Assembly: GCA_018064475.1 (NCBI GenBank)
Contig: JAGHVD010000018.1
Span: forward strand, 1 to 32,995
Length of the DNA stretch: 32,995 nt
Direction: 5' to 3'
From: Candidatus Scatonaster coprocaballi
Lineage (GTDB): Bacteria; Bacillota; Clostridia; Saccharofermentanales; Saccharofermentanaceae
Part shown: positions 1-7,152 of the stretch, in pieces
Numbering within the stretch: the first letter of the stretch is position 1
Layout: each line of letters begins with the position of its first letter
Notes under the pieces: generated by a model
What the model saw: only the letters and a program-made list of their open reading frames with translations
What the model was told of the DNA's origin: nothing
Database searches by the model: none
Position numbers and translations under genes: made by a program

Positions 1-93
1 GGTTATGGTTACCGCAACGATGACTACTTCTTTATTCTTGTGCGTTACATTTCAATGCCGCATAACTTTATGCTAATCCCAAGGAAAACGTGA
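1..93 (+). CDS. Possible C-terminal tail of a truncated gene
   Basis: Frame 1 is open from the window edge to a TGA at 91-93 and encodes about 30 residues ending in MLIPRKT. The stretch is rich in Tyr, Phe and Ile, as a real C-terminus could be, but 30 codons are too few to tell it from chance. No terminator follows before the next gene. I do not recognise the family. Confidence 0.25.
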   Translation, partial: GYGYRNDDYFFILVRYISMPHNFMLIPRKT

Positions 94-150
94 AGAACCA
101 AGAAAAATGACGAACAAAGCAAAGTCATCAAGCATCCTTTACCAAAATGA

Positions 151-156
151 TATAAT
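151..156 (+). promoter_or_regulatory. Candidate -10 element of the cystatin-like gene
   Basis: A consensus TATAAT lies about 30 bases upstream of the chosen TTG start. No good -35 hexamer is found 16-18 bases upstream. If this -10 is real, transcription starts near 163, which would leave the ATG at 165 without a ribosome binding site and supports starting at 186. Confidence 0.35.
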
Positions 157-185
157 TACCTCAAATGAGAAGTGAGGTGATTGCC

Positions 186-713
186 TTGGATCAAGCGAAT
201 GCAGATTACGACGGCATGTCTTTCATACCGGTTCTGAAGTTGGCGACTCAGGTCGTAGCGGGAACGAATACCATGTACCTTGCTTACGGCACACCAGCCA
301 TTCCGGACACCGAATCTTCTCTTAAAGTCGTTACCGTCTACAAAGATCTAAGCGGCAATTCTTCGATTCTGAATATCGCTGACTTCAACATCTCAGACTA
401 TGTCAACGATGCGTCACTTCCGACAAACGACCAGGAGCATCTGGCAGGAGGATGGCACGTCTGTGACGAGATGACCAGTTTACTAGATGAACCAACCGCT
501 TCGCTTTTTGCCCAAGCAACTGAAGCTTCCAATGAAGGCAATCACTACCAGGCCATTTGTGTACTCGGCACACAGGTTGTTGACGGAACCAATTACTCCA
601 TTCTCGCGAAGCTGGACAGCCAGTTGTATGTCGTCACCATGTACGCAGATCTTCAGGGCAACGCCTCCTTCACCAGCGAATGTGCAATCGACCTGACAGA
701 GTTCACGAAGTGA
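186..713 (+). CDS. Cystatin-like protein with two tandem domains
   Basis: A 175-residue protein with two copies of a cystatin-like fold signature: QVVAGTN in the first half and QVVDGTN in the second. Each is followed by a strand ending in (V/T)VYKDLSGN or VTMYADLQGN. The QxVxG loop is the protease-contacting element of cystatins. The second copy looks complete, with a GGWHV lead-in and helix. The first begins in the middle of the expected helix, so its N-terminus is missing. No signal peptide is visible, which suggests a cytoplasmic product or a 5'-truncated gene. I chose the TTG at 186 because GAGGTGA lies 6 bases upstream; an in-frame ATG at 165 has no such site. It stands alone, followed by a terminator. 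Inhibition of a cysteine protease is an inference from the motif only. Confidence 0.6.
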   Translation: MDQANADYDGMSFIPVLKLATQVVAGTNTMYLAYGTPAIPDTESSLKVVTVYKDLSGNSSILNIADFNISDYVNDASLPTNDQEHLAGGWHVCDEMTSLLDEPTASLFAQATEASNEGNHYQAICVLGTQVVDGTNYSILAKLDSQLYVVTMYADLQGNASFTSECAIDLTEFTK

Positions 714-733
714 TGGAAGAATAAAGATAACAC

Positions 734-780
734 GGGGCTGTTCCAAAACCATTCCGTTTGGAGACAGCCCCTCATTATTT
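734..780. terminator. Bidirectional rho-independent terminator
   Basis: GGGGCTGTTCCAAA pairs with TTTGGAGACAGCCCC across a short loop. The + strand continues into a T-rich tail (TCATTATTT) and the minus strand also reads into a T-rich tail. It sits between the convergent cystatin-like gene and the minus-strand radical SAM unit and can serve both. Confidence 0.7.
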
Positions 781-804
781 CTCTTGATTCAGTGGAGATC
801 TAGA

Positions 805-876
805 TTAGAAGTTCCAGACAACGTACCAGTAAGCCGCAGCGAGAAGTCCTACTCCAACAAAAGCTAATGCAACCAT
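805..876 (-). CDS. Small hydrophobic aromatic peptide (23 aa)
   Basis: A 24-codon ORF (including stop) begins with ATG at 876, preceded at good spacing by AGGGGG. The product is 23 residues. An N-terminal apolar run rich in Val, Ala, Leu and Gly is followed by an aromatic end YWYVVWNF. It would span a membrane once, or could be a substrate peptide. It lies about 100 bases downstream of the radical SAM/SPASM gene on the same strand, with a small hairpin between. I do not recognise a family. Support is the ribosome binding site, the composition and the position; an ORF this short may still be chance. Confidence 0.4.
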   Translation of the reverse strand: MVALAFVGVGLLAAAYWYVVWNF

Positions 877-908
877 TCGTATTTCCCCCTAGTTCATTCT
901 CTAATTTA

Positions 909-924
909 GAAGGTCTTTACCTTC
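909..924 (-). other. Small hairpin between the radical SAM gene and the 23-aa ORF
   Basis: GAAGGT, a 4-base loop and ACCTTC form a perfect 6-bp stem just after the radical SAM gene in its reading direction. It is followed by an A/T-rich stretch without a T-run, so it is at best a weak terminator or a processing site. Confidence 0.3.
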
Positions 925-976
925 CAGTTTGTTTACATCTGTTTATACGAACGACAGAAAGAAAGTGCTACAATCT

Positions 977-2011
977 TCAGCACTTCCTTGCACAAGCCGG
1001 CGACTCATAGATCTTACCGTGAACGAAGAAGTTATACGATCTGCAACCACCCGCGCAGTACGGACCATATTCACACGTAGCGCACGCGCCGGTCAGATTC
1101 TCCCGTCTGAATTTTCTATTGTAGGCAAAAGCACTTGGGTCATTCCAGATGTCTGCGATTCGTCTTTGGCGGATATTTCCTTCGATAAAGCGGTCATCAT
1201 ACATAGATTCACAGCCACGAATGTTTCCGATACTGTCTATACCCAGAAGCGTCAATCCCGCCTGACAGCCGCGGTACCAGGAGTTCTCATGCCCGCGAAG
1301 TTTCCCCTCGTTCTCAGTATAGTAGCCAATGTTATCCGCGATGCCCATGGCAAAAGGAGCCGCTTCCATATTCTGTTCGACAAATGTGATCACCTCTCGG
1401 AAATCGAATCGATAATCGATGCCACTTCGGGCCGCGTTGCCCATCGGTGAGCAAGCTTGTAACTGCCAAGCAGCAATTGGACGCGTACGAAGGAAAGCGT
1501 AGAAATCATCCAAATGTGTCACACTTTCTTTATTCAGCGTGCTGATTACGGTTACCGTAAATCCGGCCTCCGTCAGCGCATCAATGGCTTGGACAGCGCG
1601 TGCGTAGCTTCCCTTCTGACGATATCGGTCATGCACAGTTTCTACAGAATCAAGCGAGACCGCAATGGATTCAATAGCCACTTCTTTCAGATCACGAATC
1701 GTCTCTTCTGAGAAGAGAAAACCATTCGTGATGATTGCAGTACGGATGCCGTAGTCAGTCAATTCACGAACGATGGTCTTCCAATCCCGGCGCATGAAAA
1801 CTTCGCCTCCGATCAGTGAGACACGGCGGCATCCTAACTTCGCCAGCTGATGAACTACATCTAGACACTCTTTTGTTGTCAGTTCATTTTCCCGTGCTTG
1901 TCCACCTTGAGAACCACAATACTTACACGAGAAACAACACGCCAAAGTAATTTCCCAGACAGCGGTTTCCAATGAGAATCTGTTCATTCCATCCCCGAGC
2001 TGATCACTCAT
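977..2011 (-). CDS. Radical SAM/SPASM peptide-modifying enzyme
   Basis: A 344-residue protein of the radical SAM class with a C-terminal SPASM domain, the architecture used by many enzymes that modify ribosomal peptides or proteins. The CX3CX2C motif binding the SAM-coordinating 4Fe-4S cluster is at C25, C29 and C32. A glycine-rich GGE follows near residue 68. Auxiliary-cluster cysteines are at 249, 267, 310, 313, 319, 323 and 340, in the CX2CX5CX3C spacing of SPASM, plus C344 as the very last residue. Its ATG overlaps the stop of the upstream VYAGP gene (ATGA, 2008-2011), implying translational coupling. A second in-frame ATG at 1987 also has a G-rich stretch upstream and could be used. Cytoplasmic. 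The substrate is unknown; the coupled upstream protein is the prime candidate. Subfamily is not resolved. Confidence 0.88.
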   Translation of the reverse strand: MSDQLGDGMNRFSLETAVWEITLACCFSCKYCGSQGGQARENELTTKECLDVVHQLAKLGCRRVSLIGGEVFMRRDWKTIVRELTDYGIRTAIITNGFLFSEETIRDLKEVAIESIAVSLDSVETVHDRYRQKGSYARAVQAIDALTEAGFTVTVISTLNKESVTHLDDFYAFLRTRPIAAWQLQACSPMGNAARSGIDYRFDFREVITFVEQNMEAAPFAMGIADNIGYYTENEGKLRGHENSWYRGCQAGLTLLGIDSIGNIRGCESMYDDRFIEGNIRQRRIADIWNDPSAFAYNRKFRRENLTGACATCEYGPYCAGGCRSYNFFVHGKIYESPACARKC

Positions 2012-2367
2012 TCCTGCGAACCACCCTTGAAGGAGAATCCACAGTATTCACAGAATCTACTGCATCGACTGCGTTCTCCACAATTGGGACAGATCACATC
2101 TTGAACAGGTTCTTCATGAGCAGTCTTCTCATCACCTTGCATCCTCGACGAATTAGTATCTTCTATCATATAGTTCTGTGGATACCGCACCTGTGACTCC
2201 ATTGGATTAGTGTCTCCAAGGTTGCACCGTATGCGTTCGAACATATCCGGACCGGCATATACCGCGCACATGGATGCATCCGGCTTCAACGGTGCGTTCA
2301 CCGGTTCCGGACCGGCATACACATCAACCATCTCAAACTCTTCTTTGTCTTTATGAAACAATCCCAT
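2008..2367 (-). CDS. VYAGP-repeat protein with C-terminal zinc ribbon; candidate radical SAM substrate
   Basis: A 119-residue acidic protein. The N-terminal half carries the motif VYAGP twice, at residues 16-20 and 36-40, exactly 20 residues apart. Each is followed by an acidic residue. The middle is polar and looks disordered. The C-terminus holds C93-X2-C96 and C106-X2-C109 with an extra C102, a zinc-ribbon pattern. There is no signal peptide. AGGAGG lies 5 bases before the ATG, inside the end of the preceding lipoprotein gene, and its stop codon overlaps the start of the radical SAM gene. Repeated short aromatic motifs directly ahead of a SPASM enzyme resemble a multi-core substrate, with the ribbon as a possible recognition or metal-binding part. 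That role is inference; the family is not known to me with certainty. Confidence 0.75.
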   Translation of the reverse strand: MGLFHKDKEEFEMVDVYAGPEPVNAPLKPDASMCAVYAGPDMFERIRCNLGDTNPMESQVRYPQNYMIEDTNSSRMQGDEKTAHEEPVQDVICPNCGERSRCSRFCEYCGFSFKGGSQE

Positions 2368-2382
2368 GCGTCCCTCCTGACA

Positions 2383-3954
2383 TCATTCTTTCATGTAAGC
2401 AACCAATTCATCCCAGCCTATGCTATAAATACTTCTTGTAACCTCAGCATACGCTGGATCGTCTTGGAAGCGTATCTCGATGCCATATTTCGTATATGCG
2501 AGACTGGCTTTCTGGACTAACTCATAAAGATCATCATATTCCATGCTTTCCAACAAATCATACACATAATCGTTGACACTCCATGACATCATCCAATTTG
2601 CCTTCCCCGACTTCAGCGCATCAGTTAAGACCTGTCTCAGATCTACATCATCTTTGAACAAGTCTTCTACCTGTATCAGTTTCCCACTTTGATCAAAAAT
2701 ATAGGTGTCATCCATTCCCCATATAATTTTGTCTAACGCATCGTATACCGCACTTACTTCTTCGTCAGATAACTGTTCGCCAAAGATGGAATCATCCATT
2801 CTCGTGAAAATCATAGATGAAACCACATACACCTCACCAATCTGGTCAACCGTAAAGAATGTACTCATGGAGCATGTCACCCCCAGTTCATCCAAGGTGT
2901 CTTTGGCCGCCCGAATTTCTTCAGTATCCGTCTGCATCAATTCCTCTTGTAGTAGAAAACGGTGTACTTCATCCGGCACTTCACACAAATACCCGACTAT
3001 TCGCTCTTCTGATACTCCCTCTAAGCCGCGGAAATTTGTGAACTCACATCGATCACACACTTTGAACTCATTCCAATCAACATATCCTTCCGAGAAGGAT
3101 GGCAAGAAATGAATGCGTTCCTGCGTTGTTTCATCGACTTGTACCGCGTCTGCCAGGGCTGTCATTTCCATAACATCGAAGGGGGAAAGTGTTACATATA
3201 CACCATCATCAATGTAAATGTTCAACGAACCATCTTCTTCTATGGAGAATTGCTGATCTTCTTGAATACCAGTGAAGAGGATCGTCTGTTCTAGATCATT
3301 ATGTTCAAGTAGCCATTCATTGATGATACCATTTAGAAGCGAGACATAATCCGTATCTTCATAGAAGATATCCTTCAGTTGCATGCGCTCACCCGTGACG
3401 ATGTTATAGTTCGAGTAATACATTGTCTCGAAATACTCGCCGTAATCATCGCTTGAAGACGTAAAGTCATCCCATCTGCGGATAGAAACAGACAGAATAT
3501 TGTTGACTACGTAACAATAAGGTTCTGCCACTGAAACATCATGATGGGTATATATTTTCTCGAGCGCCGCTGCACCGACGTGATTCCACTCGCCGTACTT
3601 GATATCCTTGAGTTCTTGATTGATCGCATCGGAGAGCTTCTCCTCCTGATTCGATCCTCCTATTTCGCCGATAGCAGATGTATCGGTTGATTCGACCGGA
3701 ACCTGGAAGAAGTACAGGCGCTTCTCCTCTTTTGAGGTCGGTCTTTGTACCGTGCCATAATGCCATGACGTATCCTCTTCCGTTGGTGTTGTTTCAACTT
3801 CAGATGTGGATGGAACCGAATCGATTGGTTCCGTTATCGATACTGACTCACTGGAACGGGATGCTGTGGTCTCTTGTTTTTCTTCACATGCTGTACAAGC
3901 ACTTACACTCAAACTTCCGATAAGGAAAAGCGCGACAAGTTTACTTCTTTTCAT
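2383..3954 (-). CDS. DUF3298-like lipoprotein
   Basis: A 523-residue lipoprotein. The lipobox VSAC puts the lipid-bearing Cys at residue 20, followed by a Ser/Thr/Glu-rich linker to about residue 70. The next part resembles the DUF3298/RsiV-type extracellular domain: a line like YNIVTGERMQLKDIF, then a region with FTGIQEDQQFSIEEDG and a strand NIYIDDGVYV. The second half repeats part of this theme (SGKLIQVEDLFKDD), suggesting a duplicated domain. It should sit on the outer face of the membrane. GGAGG lies 8 bases before the ATG. It follows the PstS-like gene by 40 bases and precedes the VYAGP gene by 15, so all are likely one operon. It lacks the membrane segment and anti-sigma part of RsiV. 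Function unknown. Confidence 0.75.
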   Translation of the reverse strand: MKRSKLVALFLIGSLSVSACTACEEKQETTASRSSESVSITEPIDSVPSTSEVETTPTEEDTSWHYGTVQRPTSKEEKRLYFFQVPVESTDTSAIGEIGGSNQEEKLSDAINQELKDIKYGEWNHVGAAALEKIYTHHDVSVAEPYCYVVNNILSVSIRRWDDFTSSSDDYGEYFETMYYSNYNIVTGERMQLKDIFYEDTDYVSLLNGIINEWLLEHNDLEQTILFTGIQEDQQFSIEEDGSLNIYIDDGVYVTLSPFDVMEMTALADAVQVDETTQERIHFLPSFSEGYVDWNEFKVCDRCEFTNFRGLEGVSEERIVGYLCEVPDEVHRFLLQEELMQTDTEEIRAAKDTLDELGVTCSMSTFFTVDQIGEVYVVSSMIFTRMDDSIFGEQLSDEEVSAVYDALDKIIWGMDDTYIFDQSGKLIQVEDLFKDDVDLRQVLTDALKSGKANWMMSWSVNDYVYDLLESMEYDDLYELVQKASLAYTKYGIEIRFQDDPAYAEVTRSIYSIGWDELVAYMKE

Positions 3955-3994
3955 TCTCTGCTTCCTCCAACATCGCTTCTTCGGTCACAGACCA

Positions 3995-4954
3995 TTACTC
4001 TGAAATATTCGGTACGTATCCGAGTTCTTCTGCCAGTTTGGCACCCTCATCACTCATGATCCAGTCAATGATATCGTACACTTTACTGTCCGAAGGCGTA
4101 CCTTTTCTTACCACGGCAAGCGTAGGATTGCAGAACGGATATGTACCCTGACCGATTGTCTCATTGTTAGGTGCTACGCCATTGATCTGGATCATCTTAA
4201 TCTTGTCATTGATTTCCATATTGGCAACATAGTAGTAGTAGGAATAACCGATAGCGTTGTCCGCATTGTCATAATCGGCATTGCCGAAAGCATACACGAT
4301 CTCGCTCATCGTATCAAAGTAGTACTTCTGCGGGGCCTGCATCACTTCTTCCTTCGGAAGCACATATCGGTACAATCCGTTCTGGGATCCCGATCCTTCT
4401 TCTCGTTGAAAAGCAACGATCTCTTCATCATTTCCGCCCACTTCTTTCCAGTTCGTGATCTCACCTTTGTATATTCCCTGAAGCTGTTCAACCGTCAACG
4501 ATTCTACCGGATTATCGATACTTACGAAGAACACAAATCCACCTGTCAGGATATGGTGGTATTCGAACTCCACTCCTTTCTCCGTCGCTGCATTCACCTG
4601 GTCTTCAGAAGGATAGGAAACAAAGATCATATCTGCTTTCCCATTGATGAGGTTATGGAAAGCACCGTCCGTGGTCGAGCAAAGTATATTGGCTTTGGCC
4701 GTATCCTGATCGACATCACACATCTTCGCAACGACCGCCTCGTAGAATGGCTCATTCGCGGTCGCACCATCCAGAATGGGAAGTTCATCTAGGCTTAATA
4801 CCGCTTTCTCTTCCTTTTCTGTTGATGCGGTCACGCTTTCCGTCGTCTCAGTCATACTTTCCGTCGTCTCACTCTTCTTACAAGAGGCCATCGGCCAAGC
4901 TACTGCCACCGCAAGTCCGCACATTGCAATCTTCTGTGAAATTCTTCTACTCAT
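3995..4954 (-). CDS. PstS-like phosphate-binding lipoprotein
   Basis: A 319-residue substrate-binding lipoprotein of the PstS class. The lipobox MASC gives a lipid-bearing Cys at about residue 25, followed by a Ser/Thr/Glu linker. Family hallmarks are present: a SLTVEQLQGIYKGEITNW-type segment, then AFQREEGSGSQNG, which contributes the oxyanion-binding loop, and near the end a segment like VYDIIDWIMSDEGAKL. Start choice: AGGAGG abuts the first ATG (4960) but lies 6 bases before the second (4954), so 4954 is preferred. No pst permease or ATPase genes are nearby. It heads the operon with the second lipoprotein and the radical SAM pair, so it may serve as a sensor or ligand trap rather than transport phosphate. 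Confidence 0.82.
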   Translation of the reverse strand: MSRRISQKIAMCGLAVAVAWPMASCKKSETTESMTETTESVTASTEKEEKAVLSLDELPILDGATANEPFYEAVVAKMCDVDQDTAKANILCSTTDGAFHNLINGKADMIFVSYPSEDQVNAATEKGVEFEYHHILTGGFVFFVSIDNPVESLTVEQLQGIYKGEITNWKEVGGNDEEIVAFQREEGSGSQNGLYRYVLPKEEVMQAPQKYYFDTMSEIVYAFGNADYDNADNAIGYSYYYYVANMEINDKIKMIQINGVAPNNETIGQGTYPFCNPTLAVVRKGTPSDSKVYDIIDWIMSDEGAKLAEELGYVPNISE

Positions 4955-4983
4955 CTTCATCCTCCTAGAATAATCTGCTAACC

Positions 4984-5013
4984 ATTATGACATATTCATG
5001 CTTGCCTTGTCAT
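4984..5013 (-). promoter_or_regulatory. Promoter of the PstS-like/radical SAM operon
   Basis: Read on the minus strand: -35 ATGACA (5013-5008), an 18-base spacer, and -10 CATAAT (4989-4984). It lies just upstream of the first gene of the minus-strand operon. A 16-bp palindrome lies about 25 bases further upstream. Confidence 0.6.
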
Positions 5014-5037
5014 TTTCTTTTTACGTCGTATCCATTC

Positions 5038-5053
5038 TTCATTCGCGAATGAA
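5038..5053. promoter_or_regulatory. 16-bp palindrome between divergent promoters
   Basis: TTCATTCGCGAATGAA is a perfect palindrome between the minus-strand operon promoter and the + strand subtilase promoter. Position and symmetry fit the binding site of a dimeric regulator controlling one or both directions. No regulator gene is adjacent. Confidence 0.45.
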
Positions 5054-5068
5054 AAACATAAATTTTTC

Positions 5069-5098
5069 TTTATTTACGCAAAAGGAAAATGTTATAAT
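5069..5098 (+). promoter_or_regulatory. Promoter of the subtilase gene
   Basis: A consensus TATAAT at 5093-5098 is preceded by weak T-rich -35 candidates at 5069-5075, 17-18 bases away. The subtilase ATG is 37 bases downstream with AGGAGGG 5 bases before it. Confidence 0.5.
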
Positions 5099-5134
5099 CC
5101 ATCTGAAAGGAAATATTTCTTATAGGAGGGAATT

Positions 5135-6895
5135 ATGAAACGAGAAGTAAAACGTGCAGTCAGCACCTCCATCGTGCTGACTATGCTGGCGTCCGGCTTT
5201 GCTGTGCCCAGCTTAAAGAAGAAGATGGATTCACCTGTTTTTTCAAGTGTCGTGGCAGACATCTCACCCGACAGTGACTACGAAGACAACAGCCTGCTGA
5301 TTGCCACTGAGCCAAGCATCAAGGAAGAGGATCTTCTCGATTCTGAATTCATCGACAGCGTCAATCTGTTGATGGGTGATGACGCGTCCAACATGTATGA
5401 GATTGCATATCATGCGCCCGTCTCCATCGAAGATGCAATGAACGAAGTGGCCAAGGAAGATGGTATTCTGCGCGTAGAACCGAACTATGTTGTCGAGTTT
5501 GAGGGAAGCAGTCCCGCCAATGTGACATCCAGCACTTACCAGTGGCAGCATGATGCAGTTCACACGTATGAAGCTTGGGATCTAATGAGGGGCATCACGA
5601 CGTATCGGACCCGTGTGGCCGTCATCGACAGTTGCCCGGACATCTATCACGAAGATCTAAGCGCGAACATAAACAAGACCAAGTCTCGTGACTTCTCCAC
5701 AGGCACCGGCCGTACGATCTCCTATGATATTTATCAGAAATATGTAGAAGATCATGGAACACACGTGGCCGGCATTATCGCCGGAAATTCTACAAATGGT
5801 CGTGGTGTGGACGGAATTGCAAGTGGCCCCGCTAATCGAAATGTCGAACTGATCTGCATCAATGTCGGTCTCGGTGGAGGCAGCCTCGCGAAAACAAGTT
5901 CAATTGTCGCTGCCATCAACTACGCCGTCACCTGCAACTGCAAAGTCATTAATCTGAGTCTGGGTAATAGTATTGAATCTCAGCTTTATGAGAACGCTGT
6001 GACTTCGGCTTATAAGAAAGGCGTTATCTGCGTATGTTCTGCAGGAAATGACGGAACCACAAGTCCGATGTACCCAGCCGCTTCTTCGAAGGCCGTGTCA
6101 GTCGTCAACCTCGACTACTATAGCAACAGTCTACACCGTTCTCAGAATTCAAACTATGGCTCGACTGTAGACATCGCCGCCCCAGGCACCCTAGTATATT
6201 CCTGCGTGAGTGGCGATAAATATCAACTCATGTCCGGTACGTCCATGGCGGCACCGGTCATTACCGGCATTATCTCTCTGATTTATAGCGCCAATCCGAA
6301 TCTGACGGCGGATCAAGTCATCAATATTCTCTACAGTTGCGCGACAGATATCGGGGCACGCGGCCGTGATAATGAGACGGGTTATGGTTGTGCAGATGCA
6401 TATGAATGTGTATGGGAAGCAATCCGACTGCGCGACGTGAAGCTTCTTCCACGAAGACATGTCCCCCACTCCATCAACGTTCTTTTTGAACGTCGGTCCG
6501 CCAGCACCAAAGACTACGTCAACTTCCTTTTAAAGTTCCCGGATATCAATTATTGCTATAGTTTCCGCGCAAGTGTTTTTGAACTTTATTCAACAAGCAT
6601 TACTATCTGTGATTTCTATGAGATACTCATTCATTCAGAAGAATTTGCAAAGATAAAGAATCTGAGCATGGATCCATATATTAAGGCTGTATATCGAATC
6701 TTCCTGTTCCGTGAACCGACTAGCAGTGAACTGAATTCTGCTCGTATGACACTGATGGGTGCAAAGAATGGCCAGATGCGACTGATCTACACGTTGATCC
6801 GCTCCAATGAGTCTAGACAATACTTCGAGAAGAATTTCCCAGCACTCGTCTATGGTGACCCAACCTTGTCGGATTATACTTGGAACAAGAACTGA
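5135..6895 (+). CDS. Secreted S8 subtilase with C-terminal DUF4214-like domain
   Basis: A 586-residue serine protease precursor. A signal peptide covers residues 1-24. Residues about 60-122 look like an inhibitor I9-type propeptide, ending in a segment like ILRVEPNYVVEFE. The S8 catalytic domain follows: Asp165 in VAVIDS, His207 in HGTHVAG, the oxyanion Asn305 in SAGNDG and Ser370 in GTSMAAP. The triad is complete. The Asp motif reads DSC where DTG is usual. From about residue 445 to the end is a helical DUF4214-like region with a YRIFLFREP signature near 520-528; this domain often occurs in exported proteins, and its role is unsettled. Likely secreted or surface-held. Single gene with its own promoter and terminator. 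Confidence 0.9.
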   Translation: MKREVKRAVSTSIVLTMLASGFAVPSLKKKMDSPVFSSVVADISPDSDYEDNSLLIATEPSIKEEDLLDSEFIDSVNLLMGDDASNMYEIAYHAPVSIEDAMNEVAKEDGILRVEPNYVVEFEGSSPANVTSSTYQWQHDAVHTYEAWDLMRGITTYRTRVAVIDSCPDIYHEDLSANINKTKSRDFSTGTGRTISYDIYQKYVEDHGTHVAGIIAGNSTNGRGVDGIASGPANRNVELICINVGLGGGSLAKTSSIVAAINYAVTCNCKVINLSLGNSIESQLYENAVTSAYKKGVICVCSAGNDGTTSPMYPAASSKAVSVVNLDYYSNSLHRSQNSNYGSTVDIAAPGTLVYSCVSGDKYQLMSGTSMAAPVITGIISLIYSANPNLTADQVINILYSCATDIGARGRDNETGYGCADAYECVWEAIRLRDVKLLPRRHVPHSINVLFERRSASTKDYVNFLLKFPDINYCYSFRASVFELYSTSITICDFYEILIHSEEFAKIKNLSMDPYIKAVYRIFLFREPTSSELNSARMTLMGAKNGQMRLIYTLIRSNESRQYFEKNFPALVYGDPTLSDYTWNKN

Positions 6896-6916
6896 CCCGA
6901 CCTGACCATATGATTG

Positions 6917-6960
6917 AACCCCCCCGAACTCCTTTTTCGAAGGGATTCGGGGTTTTTTCT
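6917..6960 (+). terminator. Rho-independent terminator of the subtilase gene
   Basis: AACCCC with a following CGAA pairs with TTCGGGGTT, and the stem runs straight into a run of six or more T. It lies about 20 bases after the subtilase stop codon. Confidence 0.8.
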
Positions 6961-7093
6961 ATCAGACCATAAACACCTATGCTGTATTCAACCGGTGAGA
7001 CCAGTTCCACTTCCGCTTCTCATTTGAAATATGTAAATCTTTGCGAAATGGTAACGAACAGCGAACCATTGCAATCGTCCTTCACTTCTTTGC

Positions 7094-7122
7094 TTCAAAT
7101 TAAAATAAAAAAGCGATACAAT
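7094..7122 (+). promoter_or_regulatory. Promoter of the DUF1349-DUF3842 operon
   Basis: TTCAAA at 7094-7099 and TACAAT at 7117-7122 are 17 bases apart. The first start codon of the operon is at 7153. Upstream at 7047-7070, AATGGT and ACCATT form an inverted repeat that may be an operator. Confidence 0.45.
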
Positions 7123-7152
7123 CAACGTGAAAGAGACGAAGGAGGAAAGTGT

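Noticed and set aside
734-780. Insertion sequence end of the IS1182 kind (GGGGCTGT start)
   Set aside because: The hairpin lies between convergent genes with T-rich tails on both sides and no transposase, so a bidirectional terminator explains it.
929-1450. 173-residue + strand ORF
   Set aside because: It overlaps the radical SAM gene in antisense; the radical SAM cysteine motifs show which strand is coding.
6979-7152. N-terminal extension of the DUF1349 gene
   Set aside because: It lies upstream of the predicted promoter and lacks a ribosome binding site, while GGAGG precedes the ATG at 7153.
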